Below are positions 33,358 through 41,158 of a DNA stretch of 64,000 bases, in pieces. A program made the translations under genes and the position numbers. The notes under the pieces were generated by a model. That model searched no databases. It worked only from the letters and a program-made list of their open reading frames with translations, and was not told the origin of the DNA. This DNA is from a virus, in the IMG/VR virus record IMGVR_UViG_3300031603_000002, positions 1-64,000 of that record. One strand, written 5' to 3'. Position 1 is the first letter of the stretch, and each line of letters opens with the position of its first letter.

Positions 33358-33846
33358 ATGGCAGAAACACTATCAGTAACGGACATGCTTCCGAATAAAT
33401 TTGAACCAAAACGCCAGTTTAGGTGGGTCCTTGCTGTTGAGGGTATTGATGCCTTTATCGTAAAGACCGCTTCACGACCAAACATCGCGATTGAAGAGCT
33501 GGAAATCCCGTATATCAATCACAAACGATATGTGGCAGGCAAGGCGACATTCGAAACGCTTTCAATTACATTGCACGACCCAATTGCTCCGTCAGGCGCT
33601 CAGCAGGTTATGGAATGGATTCGAACACACTTCGAGTCGGTCTCAGGTCGAGCAGGCTATGCAGATTTCTACAAGCGCGACATTCAGTTGAAGATGCTTG
33701 ATCCTGTCGGCACAGTCGTTGAACTGTGGGATATCCGTGGTGCATTCTTGACTGCAGCTGATTTCGGTACGCTTGATTACAGTACATCAGACGCTTCAGA
33801 AATCGCATTGACGGTCCGGTATGATAATGCCGTGCTTCAATATTGA
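33358..33846 (+). CDS. 19: Tail tube protein gp19
   Basis: A 162-residue protein, essentially the T4 gp19 length (163). It has the gp19-type tube fold pattern: F-E-P-K-R-Q-F-R-W-V-L-A-V-E-G-I-D, R-P-N-I-A-I-E-E-L-E-I-P, the T-F-E-T-L-S-I-T-L-H-D-P-I strand pair, W-D-I-R-G-A-F and D-F-G-T-L-D-Y. It forms the hexameric inner tube through which DNA and any packaged proteins exit. It has a strong AGGAG site and its own late motif. A perfect 10-base palindrome, GTAACGTTAC, lies at 33848-33857 directly after the stop, with no T-tract to make a convincing terminator. Confidence 0.95.
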   Translation: MAETLSVTDMLPNKFEPKRQFRWVLAVEGIDAFIVKTASRPNIAIEELEIPYINHKRYVAGKATFETLSITLHDPIAPSGAQQVMEWIRTHFESVSGRAGYADFYKRDIQLKMLDPVGTVVELWDIRGAFLTAADFGTLDYSTSDASEIALTVRYDNAVLQY

Positions 33847-33868
33847 TGTAACGTTACGATAACGAGAT

Positions 33869-33897
33869 TTTACATAATCCCTTCCTGTTGGTATACT
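33869..33897 (+). promoter_or_regulatory. Sigma70-like promoter before the HNH endonuclease
   Basis: TTTACA (33869-33874), a 17-base spacer and TATACT (33892-33897), 20 bases before the endonuclease ATG. Good match to a bacterial housekeeping promoter, unlike the late octamers around it. Confidence 0.6.
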
Positions 33898-33917
33898 AAT
33901 ATCATAGGGGAGGGGTT

Positions 33918-34721
33918 ATGTTTTTATGCCCAAATTGTAATTACAAAACTGAAAAAATCAACTCGTTACGTGTTCATGCACAAAAAGTGCATAAACTTTC
34001 AAGCGAATCAATTTATCTGTCAACGGTTATTGGAGGCACACGGCCTACGTGTGCGTGTGGCTGTGAATCAAAGACAAAATTCCACGGCATCACAAAAGGT
34101 TATTCAAAGTTTTGCCCGGGTCATCAAGCAAGGATCAAAAACAATTGGGGACATAATGAAAATGCAAAGAAGAAAAGCCAGCAAATACGAAGAGGAATGT
34201 TGAAATCTGGAGAAATGGTCGTGTGGAATAAAGGCTTGACGAAGAATGATGACGAAAGACTTCTCAAGGCCGGAATATCAGTTGCAAAAACTTGGACTCC
34301 AGAAAAACGAGAAAAGTATAGCAAAATAATGTCAAAAAACAGGTTGGCTGGGATCATTCCATCCTTGACAGGATCAGCACACCCGCAATGGAAAGGTGGG
34401 ACATCAACAATCGGTGCTTTATGTCATTCAAACAATCGATTATACAGCGAATGGAAATATCCAAAACTCGCAGCAGCAAAATTCAAATGCGAAAGATGCT
34501 CAAGCACCACAAAATTGCATGTTCATCATGATAAAGAAAAAATGGCTGCGATCATAAAGGGGCTCCGGAGCGACATTGATGACCTTGTCTTGACACCAAA
34601 GCAAAATCAAGCAATCGTTGAAAAAGTGATTGATTACCACACATCACAAAAAGTGTCCGGAATCGTCCTGTGTAAGGTTTGCCATGGGCATGAACATCCA
34701 TCTTTGAATTTTGACAACTAG
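33918..34721 (+). CDS. Free-standing HNH homing endonuclease
   Basis: A 267-residue protein with GGGGAGGGG before the ATG. The N-terminal module copies that of the PD-(D/E)xK endonuclease at 14324: a C2H2 finger (C4, C7, H20, H25), then C-A-C-G-C and K-F-C-P-G-H-Q-A-R. The middle is a Lys-rich NUMOD-like linker (N-K-G-L-T-K-N, W-K-G-G-T-S). The C-terminal catalytic part is a zinc-stabilised HNH: F-K-C-E-R-C, L-H-V-H-H, then L-C-K-V-C-H-G-H-E. It lies between the tube gene and an accessory gene, under its own sigma70-like promoter. A mobile selfish gene is the natural interpretation. Confidence 0.85.
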   Translation: MFLCPNCNYKTEKINSLRVHAQKVHKLSSESIYLSTVIGGTRPTCACGCESKTKFHGITKGYSKFCPGHQARIKNNWGHNENAKKKSQQIRRGMLKSGEMVVWNKGLTKNDDERLLKAGISVAKTWTPEKREKYSKIMSKNRLAGIIPSLTGSAHPQWKGGTSTIGALCHSNNRLYSEWKYPKLAAAKFKCERCSSTTKLHVHHDKEKMAAIIKGLRSDIDDLVLTPKQNQAIVEKVIDYHTSQKVSGIVLCKVCHGHEHPSLNFDN

Positions 34722-34847
34722 CTCAATCATGTCAATCATCTAACAACCCCAGTCGTCCATCCAGCCACCGGAAACTCATTCAATACATACTACACCACTT
34801 TATTAGTTACGGACGTCCAGAACCCATCATGCGTGATAATTAGTGAT
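34722..34847 (+). other. 126-base gap without a recognised element
   Basis: I see no ORF, late octamer, hairpin terminator or clear ribosome site here. It separates the HNH endonuclease from the leader-bearing gene at 34848, so the insertion boundary of the endonuclease may lie within it. Confidence 0.4.
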
Positions 34848-35636
34848 ATGAACATCTCATCAATAAGAGCATTTGTCCGCACCACTCTCCTACAAGAAAA
34901 AGCTTCAACGGCAGAAATGGCCTCGAATGACAATTTAGCGCTGGCAACATATAAAGACCGTGACGAGTATGGCGACATTTCATATGTCCTTTTCGATAGA
35001 AATTTGTTCATTCATTTTTTCATACAAGAAGTCAAGGCAATTGCGAAAGACGATGGCATATCAATCTCTGACATAATAAGAGACGAGTTTGATGATGTCT
35101 TATCTGACTTATCTGCTAGAATGGCGGAACACGCAGTTTCGTTCGTCCTAGGCACAATTGACATAGAGAAGGCATGGGACGGGCCGAGTAACGACGCCAG
35201 TATGGTACATGCTCCGGCGGCCTCAAAAGGTTATGGCCCGTTGATGTACGATATAGCCATGGCAGACGCCGGCGAGCTCATGCCTGATCGTCAACCCGAT
35301 GTGTCGAAATCTGCACAGAGCGTTTGGAAATATTACAAAAACAAAAGAAGCGACGTCGTATCAACACCCCTAGACAACATTCGTAATCCGCAGACACCAC
35401 AAAAAACAGACGATGCCTCTGTTCATAAAAAAGGCAAAGAGAATTTTGGTAACTTCTTGGATTCATCGTACCATCTTAAGGGTAAGGGTCCTGACGTTGC
35501 TGGAATGACTGCATCATTTAAACAACTCGAGGCGTATGTTGGCAAGAAGCTAAACATAACTCCGTACACCCTCCATGACATTTTGTGGACTTCTGCCGAG
35601 GCTTTTTACGACATCAGGCACGACACAGAAAACTAA
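34848..35636 (+). CDS. Leader-bearing accessory protein, possible acetyltransferase-like payload
   Basis: A 262-residue protein from the ATG at 34848; an in-frame GTG 15 bases upstream is an alternative. The N-terminus M-N-I-S-S-I-R-A-F-V-R-T-T-L-L-Q-E/K ends in L-Q-E, gp21-like. The centre has A-S-K-G-Y-G-P-L-M-Y-D-I-A-M, then L-M-P-D-R, V-S-K-S-A and V-W-K-Y-Y, a conserved phage pattern resembling the acetyl-CoA-binding helix region of GNAT enzymes (G-x-G-P-L-x-Y). I rate GNAT as plausible only. The C-terminal 70 residues are helical. Confidence 0.55.
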   Translation: MNISSIRAFVRTTLLQEKASTAEMASNDNLALATYKDRDEYGDISYVLFDRNLFIHFFIQEVKAIAKDDGISISDIIRDEFDDVLSDLSARMAEHAVSFVLGTIDIEKAWDGPSNDASMVHAPAASKGYGPLMYDIAMADAGELMPDRQPDVSKSAQSVWKYYKNKRSDVVSTPLDNIRNPQTPQKTDDASVHKKGKENFGNFLDSSYHLKGKGPDVAGMTASFKQLEAYVGKKLNITPYTLHDILWTSAEAFYDIRHDTEN

Positions 35637-35658
35637 CTCACGCGACTTTCACACACTT

Positions 35659-35666
35659 ATACTTAT
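35659..35666 (+). promoter_or_regulatory. Putative late promoter motif ATACTTAT
   Basis: ATACTTAT lies 57 bases before the hub-assembly gene, in sense orientation, in an 87-base gap. Confidence 0.4.
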
Positions 35667-35723
35667 GTTTACAAGCGTGCATACAGGGCTACAGTATGTA
35701 TGTGACAATTACAGGAGTAATAC

Positions 35724-36578
35724 GTGAGCAATAAAAGAGAAGGGAACCATGTTTTCGATGCCCAGCGAGCGCAAGCCAGCGGAATGCAGACAAGAAATGT
35801 GATGAGGGAAGATTTTGGAATGGAAATTCCAGTTGATGCCGCACCACTACCATCACAGGGAAAAATCTACCCAGAAGGTTCGGCGGCACACAATTGTGAA
35901 ACGCTTGAAATCAGGGCTATGACGGCAAAGGACGAGGACATTCTAACCAGTCGTGCTCTCCTCAAGAAGGGCACGGTTATCACGGCACTTCTTCGTTCAT
36001 GCCTGGTAAACAAAGCAGTCAGGGTTGATCAGCTCATCTCAGGCGATCGTAATGCGCTAATGGTTGCGGTCAGGATTACAGGATACGGCTCTGATTACGA
36101 GGTCGATATCCCATGTCCAGAGTGTGACCAACACCAAAAGCAAACGTTCAGTCTCGCTGAGCTTCCTATCAAGCGACTAGAAATCGAACCATCAGAACCA
36201 GGCGAGAACAAATTCACCTTCACATTGCCAGTTAGCAAGAAGGTCGTAACGTTCAGGTTCCTAACAGGCGCCGACGAACAGAATATTTCCCTAACGGCAG
36301 AGCGAAAGAGAAAGAAGAAGCTATCGGGTGATCTCGACAGCATGGTGACTAGTCGACTCCAAGCGGCCGTTGTTGCCGTTGATAACATTGAAGACCGTTC
36401 AAAGCTCGCAATGTTTGTGAATAACATGCCGGCTCGAGACAGTCGGGCACTTCGCAAGTTCATGAATGATAATGAGCCGGGTATCGAGATGAAGTGCGTT
36501 ATGACTTGTGAAAGCTGCTATGAGTCTTCGGAGGTAGACCTGCCCATCGGCACTTCGTTTTTTTGGCCTGACGCCTAA
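35724..36578 (+). CDS. 26: Baseplate hub assembly protein, gp26-like
   Basis: A 284-residue protein with a GTG start behind CAGGAG. It has the pattern of the T4 gp26-type baseplate family: L-P-S-Q-G-K-I-Y-P, I-R-A-M-T-A-K-D-E-D-I-L, a run A-L-L-K-K-G-T-V-I-T-A-L-L-R-S-C-L, and Y-G-S-D-Y-E-V-D-I-P-C-P-E-C. Two cysteine pairs (C-P-E-C and C-E-S-C) suggest a zinc site. T4 gp26 helps assemble the central hub. The frame ends just after a run of seven T residues, and the conserved downstream protein continues in the +1 frame without a usable start, so the pair may be joined by a programmed frameshift. Confidence 0.7.
   Translation: MSNKREGNHVFDAQRAQASGMQTRNVMREDFGMEIPVDAAPLPSQGKIYPEGSAAHNCETLEIRAMTAKDEDILTSRALLKKGTVITALLRSCLVNKAVRVDQLISGDRNALMVAVRITGYGSDYEVDIPCPECDQHQKQTFSLAELPIKRLEIEPSEPGENKFTFTLPVSKKVVTFRFLTGADEQNISLTAERKRKKKLSGDLDSMVTSRLQAAVVAVDNIEDRSKLAMFVNNMPARDSRALRKFMNDNEPGIEMKCVMTCESCYESSEVDLPIGTSFFWPDA
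36558..36564 (+). promoter_or_regulatory. Possible frameshift site (T7 run) at the gp26-like 3' end
   Basis: TTTTTTT occupies two Phe codons and the first base of Trp, 12 bases before the zero-frame stop. A +1 (or -2) shift joins the upstream protein to a frame reading G-L-T-P-N-D-K-E-V-Y-L-E-P-I-F-S-L, continuing to 36813. A -1 shift would stop at once. Confidence 0.4.
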
Positions 36579-36615
36579 TGACAAAGAGGTCTACCTCGAG
36601 CCTATATTTTCATTG

Positions 36616-36813
36616 ATGTATTACATGGGCTTTACGTTTTATGATGCCATGAATTTGCCGATTTGGCAGCGTAAATGGTTCGTACAAAGATTCATCACGG
36701 AAATTGAGTCAAGCAACACATCAAAAAGCGTGACCGACAATGCTCCGGACCAAAGAGCGCTAATGGGGCGCCAGAGAGAACAGGTACCGGCAAGATTACG
36801 TAGATTCACCTAA
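36616..36813 (+). CDS. gp51-like hub protein or frameshift extension of the gp26-like protein
   Basis: The first ATG of this frame gives 65 residues: M-Y-Y-M-G-F-T-F-Y-D-A-M-N-L-P-I-W-Q-R-K-W-F, then a hydrophilic tail ending A-R-L-R-R-F-T. Conserved-looking sequence begins about 16 codons upstream (L-T-P-N-D-K-E-V-Y-L-E-P-I-F-S), where no ATG, GTG or TTG exists and no ribosome site is seen, so the true N-terminus probably lies upstream via frameshifting at the T7 run or a rare CTG start at 36568. Position between the hub assembly and tape-measure genes fits a baseplate hub or tail-assembly chaperone. Confidence 0.55.
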   Translation: MYYMGFTFYDAMNLPIWQRKWFVQRFITEIESSNTSKSVTDNAPDQRALMGRQREQVPARLRRFT

Positions 36814-36826
36814 CTTTTTCGAAGTC

Positions 36827-36834
36827 ATATTTAG
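36827..36834 (+). promoter_or_regulatory. Putative late promoter motif ATATTTAG
   Basis: ATATTTAG lies 14 bases before the tape-measure start, in a 35-base gap, in sense orientation. Confidence 0.5.
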
Positions 36835-36848
36835 TATAGAGGTGTGGC

Positions 36849-39800
36849 ATGGCAGAAGAAGGCTCAGTCCAACTACAAATACAGAATCAAATGAACGAAG
36901 CCGTGAAGGCTCGTTCTACTTTGCTTAACACTCAAACTAAGATTTTGTCGACGCAACTTGATTTGGTTGTCAAAATGCGTAATGCTTTGAAAGGTGAAGG
37001 CCTCAAAGAGGCACAGAAGGCAATTGATGATGTAAACAAAGCTTTGGATGCCAACATCATTGCCAGCGAAAAAGCCGCTGAAGGTAACCGTGATCTAGGA
37101 ACCGCAGCCGCAGAAACTGGCCAAAAGCTGGAGAAGACAAAAGAGTCCCTTGTCACCGGCAAAAAGGTTTTCGGTGTGTTTGCTGATGCAATGTCAGCTG
37201 GTATCAGCACAATGACAAATGTTGGGAGTTCAATCCTCAACATCGCCGGCGCTATTGGTAAGTTAGGAATCACAATACTATCGACGCCATTCAAAATATT
37301 TGATGCATTTGTTGAAACAGCACAGACACTTCCAAGAAACACGGCGATTGTTGATGCCCTAGAGGACATCCGCGACGCATTCGGTGATATTGCAACAGGA
37401 CCAGGAAAAGCTGTTGCAAGCCAACTGGGCACGATTAGCAAATCAGCAAGGAATCTGGCTGGGACTGGGTTGAGCGTTACTCGAGTTTTCGGTTTCGGCG
37501 CAGAGGGAATCGCAGGAGCGCTCAAGGCTGTAAACGAATTGGCCCAAGGCACCGGTGAATCGTTCACACGATTGAAAGGGGTTTTCCAAGAGTCCGGCTT
37601 ACAGCTCACGATGATGCAAAAAGGCTTGGGCGTCACGGCCGAGAACATGGGCCAGTTGATGAATATCGCTGAACTCCGTGGTGAAGATGTTGGCAAATCG
37701 CTCGAGGAATTCTCAAAAATAACATTGCAAACGGCTGACGAATTTGGAATGGGCGTTAAAACCATGGCCAAAGGAATGGCAGAACTTAATGTAGAAGTCT
37801 CGACGTTTGGTCACCTGGGCCCGAAAGCATTTGCACCGATGGTTGTGTATGCAAAGAAATTGGGTATCGAGGTGAAGCAACTGTCAGGAACAATGAAGAA
37901 ATTCTCAGGGTTCTCTGACACAGCAAAAGCTGCATCAGAATTGGCTCAAGGTTTCGGTATGAACATCGATGCTATGAAATTGATGGCTGCGCAGAATCCT
38001 GCCAAGAAAATTGATATGTTGAGGAAGTCATTTTTCAACGCAGGCAACGACATTTCGAAGATGAGTTACCAGCAACGACAATACCTCGAGCAAACAACCG
38101 GTCTTGAAGGAACAGCGTTGGAAGCTGCGTTCTCACTGGACAAACAAGGCCTGTCATACGAGAACATTGAAAAACAGGCAAATAAAGCCGGCAAGCGGCA
38201 AATTACACAAAAGAAAGTAATGCAAGATCTCGGTAAGCAAATCAAGAAACTCAATCATTTGATGAACGTCGAAAAATATGCCGGCTTCTTTGATGCGTTC
38301 ATCAAAGGCTTTGGCGTTGGGCTTCTGAAGGCTGGCGGAATGCGCGGCGCCCTGAAAAATATCCAGAAGGTACTTCTGAAGGTGCACGTCGCCGGCCGTC
38401 AAGTTGCAAAAATGTTCGTGAAATATTTCCCCGGTGTACAGACGATGCTGTCGGCGATAGGCGAATTGTTTGATCCTGCAAAGATAGACGGATTCACTGA
38501 CGGCATAAAGCATGCATTCAAAACACTATTCCAATCGAAAAATGGGTGGGGTCAGTTCTTCACTGACATTGAAAATGTATTTGAAGAACGTGCTGGTGTG
38601 GGCGGAAGCATACTAAAAAAGCTAAAATCCGGATTCAACAAGTTCGCAACTTTCATTTTGAAGGGCGTAACCTCAGGTATATCAGCAGCTGTCGGGCAAA
38701 TAGGCGAAAAAGTATTGCCAGCGATACAAAAATTCCTTGATGGTCTGGCATCTGACCTGGCCAAAGAAGAGAATAAAGGAAAAGGTCTGTTATCGGTGTT
38801 GTTCCAGAAAGCATCATCATCAGACATAACTAAAAAGTTTGGGCCGCTGATGGAGCCGGTGCTTGGTGCTTTACAAAAAGCGTTTACGACATTGGCACCT
38901 AAGGTCGGCAAAATACTCGAGACAGCTTGGCCGCTTATTAAGCCCTATGTCATGAAACTCGCCGGCGTCATGGCACTTTCATTCGCCGCAGGATTCGCAA
39001 AAAGCCTCATAGGCGGAATTGCATCCATCGGTATGTCTGTCATCGGCGCGAATATTTGGGGCGGAGCTAAAAAAAGTGTCGAGAAGGCATCTGGAAAAGA
39101 AGGGCTTGTCCTGCAATCAACGATTCGCGACAAGCTGGATCTCCATGTCAACTCAGCAATAAATAAAATCGATAATACTAAAATTGGCAAAAAGCTACTT
39201 GAAAAATTCGATCGTGTAGCGCTGAAATTCGGCCCGAAAATTGCCGCAGTTGGGACAAAATTAATACCGATTGCAGGCTGGGCAATTGCAATAGGCGACG
39301 CCGCGTTGAGCATAAACAGTCAAATGGACAAAATGGAGGGCAGCTTACAAAAAGATTATGGGAAGCTCGAAGGTACAATTGGCGCTGGCTCAGCAGGCAT
39401 GCTCGCTGCATTGACATTGGGATTGCTTCCTGACACGATTTATAAAACGTTCGGCGAAGGTACTGCATCAATCGTAAAGTCTATGCGCGATATGAGCAAA
39501 AAAATTGGTATGGAGAATATATTTGAGACGTACCTGAAGGGCATCCGCGGCCAGATAAAAATATTCCAGGGTCTCGGAGATGTACTCGTCGGCATATTCG
39601 AAGGTGATACAGATCGGATCGGCACTGGATTAATCAGAATGTTTGATGGGCTTATGACAAGCCTCACGCTGTTCCCGAAGATGCTGTTTAGTGCAGTCAT
39701 CGATTTGGGTCCAACGATTATCAAGGGTTTCTACCGCGCGCTGGAATTTATGTTTTTGGACATTCCGATCGGCATATTCGACATTGTTGTGGGCGCAGTA

Positions 39801-40964
39801 AATGGTTTCGTCGCCCTGGTCTCCGGAGACGGCAAGGGGTTCAGTGGCACCGTCGGTGCAATCGGTGATGCACTCGCGAACATGTTTAGCAGTCCTTTGG
39901 GCTTGCTGCAAGCAGCGCTGGAGGAAACTGCGAACAATTTCATGGAGCAGGGCAAAAGGATTTTCCTTAAGATCAAGCTTGTTGTGGCCAAAGGGCTGAA
40001 CGTGATCGGCCAAGTTTCAGATGCAGACGTCAAGGCTGCGAAGATCAATCTCGCCACATTCAATGATGGCGTTAAAGAATCTACAGAAAAAAAGCTTAAA
40101 ATTATTGAAGTTGCAAAAAAAGATAGCGAAAATAAAATTAAGCAAATGGGCAAATATAAAGACACCAGCTGGCTTGATATGATAGGTGCCCCTTTGGATG
40201 CAATGAAAAAAATGGAGGCTGCAAAAATATCAGCAGCTGAAAAGAAGAATTATGAAAAAATGTCTGCAGCACGCAGAATGGTTTCACAGATTGATGACAT
40301 AAAAGATATAGAAAAAAAGCTAGCTGCTGCCACAAAAAAATTAGCAAAAATTAACATCAAGAAACTAAAAAAGGATGTAAAATACTCAGTCGAAAAGCTT
40401 GGGCAGATATTTTCCGAAATCGCGACAGTTTTAGATGCTGGTAAGCTAAACGAAACAGCAAAAATAATCGCCCCGGCGTACGACACTTTTTCTTTGGCCA
40501 TCGACCAGACACTGGTTCCTATTATGAAGCTCAATGATAAATTCATAGCGCTGAAAACAGGTATGTTGGGAATTACAGACAGCACCGGTATAGCCGTAAA
40601 GGCGATGCGTAAAGCACCGTTTACAAGGCTCACAAAAGAGCTACCGCATATGGAGGCAGCAATTCTCGGTATTGACAAGGTGGTCTCGTCTGTCAATACT
40701 GCAGGCGGCAAGCTAACAAACGAAAATATCTCAAAGATGCAACCCGTTCTTGATGCTATAAAGGGTTTCAAAGGCGGTAAGATTGAAGTTTCACATAACC
40801 TGCCCAATACTAAAATAGAGCTTACTGTGAATATAGACAGCAAGAAGCTCGCCGAAGCACTTGTGGCTGTCGACCTAGGCAAAACACCAGCATCAACAAG
40901 CCCTAACGACAGAACGTATTTAAGCACACAAAAAGGCCAAACGAAATTACCTGGAAGTAAATGA
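36849..40964 (+). CDS. Tail tape measure protein
   Basis: A 1371-residue protein, the longest in the window. It begins with coiled coil (residues about 1-120), and several hydrophobic stretches follow (about 105-140, 690-740, 800-830, 930-990), some Gly/Ala rich as in membrane-inserting tape measures. The end is a Lys-rich coiled coil (about 1080-1180). Patterns such as G-E-D-V-G-K-S-L-E-E-F and F-G-M-G-V-K-T-M-A-K-G-M-A-E occur in tape measures of other marine myophages. It occupies the place of T4 gp29 behind hub assembly genes but is more than twice as long, implying a long tail. No lysozyme or peptidase motif is seen. Confidence 0.8.
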   Translation: MAEEGSVQLQIQNQMNEAVKARSTLLNTQTKILSTQLDLVVKMRNALKGEGLKEAQKAIDDVNKALDANIIASEKAAEGNRDLGTAAAETGQKLEKTKESLVTGKKVFGVFADAMSAGISTMTNVGSSILNIAGAIGKLGITILSTPFKIFDAFVETAQTLPRNTAIVDALEDIRDAFGDIATGPGKAVASQLGTISKSARNLAGTGLSVTRVFGFGAEGIAGALKAVNELAQGTGESFTRLKGVFQESGLQLTMMQKGLGVTAENMGQLMNIAELRGEDVGKSLEEFSKITLQTADEFGMGVKTMAKGMAELNVEVSTFGHLGPKAFAPMVVYAKKLGIEVKQLSGTMKKFSGFSDTAKAASELAQGFGMNIDAMKLMAAQNPAKKIDMLRKSFFNAGNDISKMSYQQRQYLEQTTGLEGTALEAAFSLDKQGLSYENIEKQANKAGKRQITQKKVMQDLGKQIKKLNHLMNVEKYAGFFDAFIKGFGVGLLKAGGMRGALKNIQKVLLKVHVAGRQVAKMFVKYFPGVQTMLSAIGELFDPAKIDGFTDGIKHAFKTLFQSKNGWGQFFTDIENVFEERAGVGGSILKKLKSGFNKFATFILKGVTSGISAAVGQIGEKVLPAIQKFLDGLASDLAKEENKGKGLLSVLFQKASSSDITKKFGPLMEPVLGALQKAFTTLAPKVGKILETAWPLIKPYVMKLAGVMALSFAAGFAKSLIGGIASIGMSVIGANIWGGAKKSVEKASGKEGLVLQSTIRDKLDLHVNSAINKIDNTKIGKKLLEKFDRVALKFGPKIAAVGTKLIPIAGWAIAIGDAALSINSQMDKMEGSLQKDYGKLEGTIGAGSAGMLAALTLGLLPDTIYKTFGEGTASIVKSMRDMSKKIGMENIFETYLKGIRGQIKIFQGLGDVLVGIFEGDTDRIGTGLIRMFDGLMTSLTLFPKMLFSAVIDLGPTIIKGFYRALEFMFLDIPIGIFDIVVGAVNGFVALVSGDGKGFSGTVGAIGDALANMFSSPLGLLQAALEETANNFMEQGKRIFLKIKLVVAKGLNVIGQVSDADVKAAKINLATFNDGVKESTEKKLKIIEVAKKDSENKIKQMGKYKDTSWLDMIGAPLDAMKKMEAAKISAAEKKNYEKMSAARRMVSQIDDIKDIEKKLAAATKKLAKINIKKLKKDVKYSVEKLGQIFSEIATVLDAGKLNETAKIIAPAYDTFSLAIDQTLVPIMKLNDKFIALKTGMLGITDSTGIAVKAMRKAPFTRLTKELPHMEAAILGIDKVVSSVNTAGGKLTNENISKMQPVLDAIKGFKGGKIEVSHNLPNTKIELTVNIDSKKLAEALVAVDLGKTPASTSPNDRTYLSTQKGQTKLPGSK

Positions 40965-41158
40965 AAACCGACGATGAAAAAATTGATGCAGTCAAAAAAT
41001 GGCTTGTAACTGAATCCGCAACTGGAAATGAGCTAGCGGCGGTATACTCATCTTTGCTAACATCGGCAAACACAGAAATTACGTCGCACTATTATCTTAT
41101 GCTCCACGATATGTTAGAATCATTCAAGAAAGTTGCGGCATCTTTCAAGGACAAGTAA
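40961..41158 (+). CDS. Small helical tail-module protein
   Basis: A 65-residue helical protein whose ATG overlaps the tape-measure stop (ATGA) and whose stop directly precedes the next ATG. It is acidic at the start (K-T-D-D-E-K-I-D-A-V-K-K-W-L) and carries a helix Y-L-M-L-H-D-M-L-E-S-F-K-K-V. Perhaps a chaperone for the adjacent tape measure or tube-cap protein; no family is recognised. Confidence 0.6.
   Translation: MKTDDEKIDAVKKWLVTESATGNELAAVYSSLLTSANTEITSHYYLMLHDMLESFKKVAASFKDK

Noticed and set aside
33848-33864. Palindrome and small hairpin after gp19 as a terminator
   Set aside because: GTAACGTTAC and CGTTA-CGA-TAACG are short and not followed by a T-tract; recorded only as a dyad.
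36932-37771. 279-codon minus-strand ORF opposite the tape measure gene
   Set aside because: Antisense to a clearly coding, family-typical frame; composition (Ser, Ala, Asn, Pro) is that of a reverse-complement shadow.
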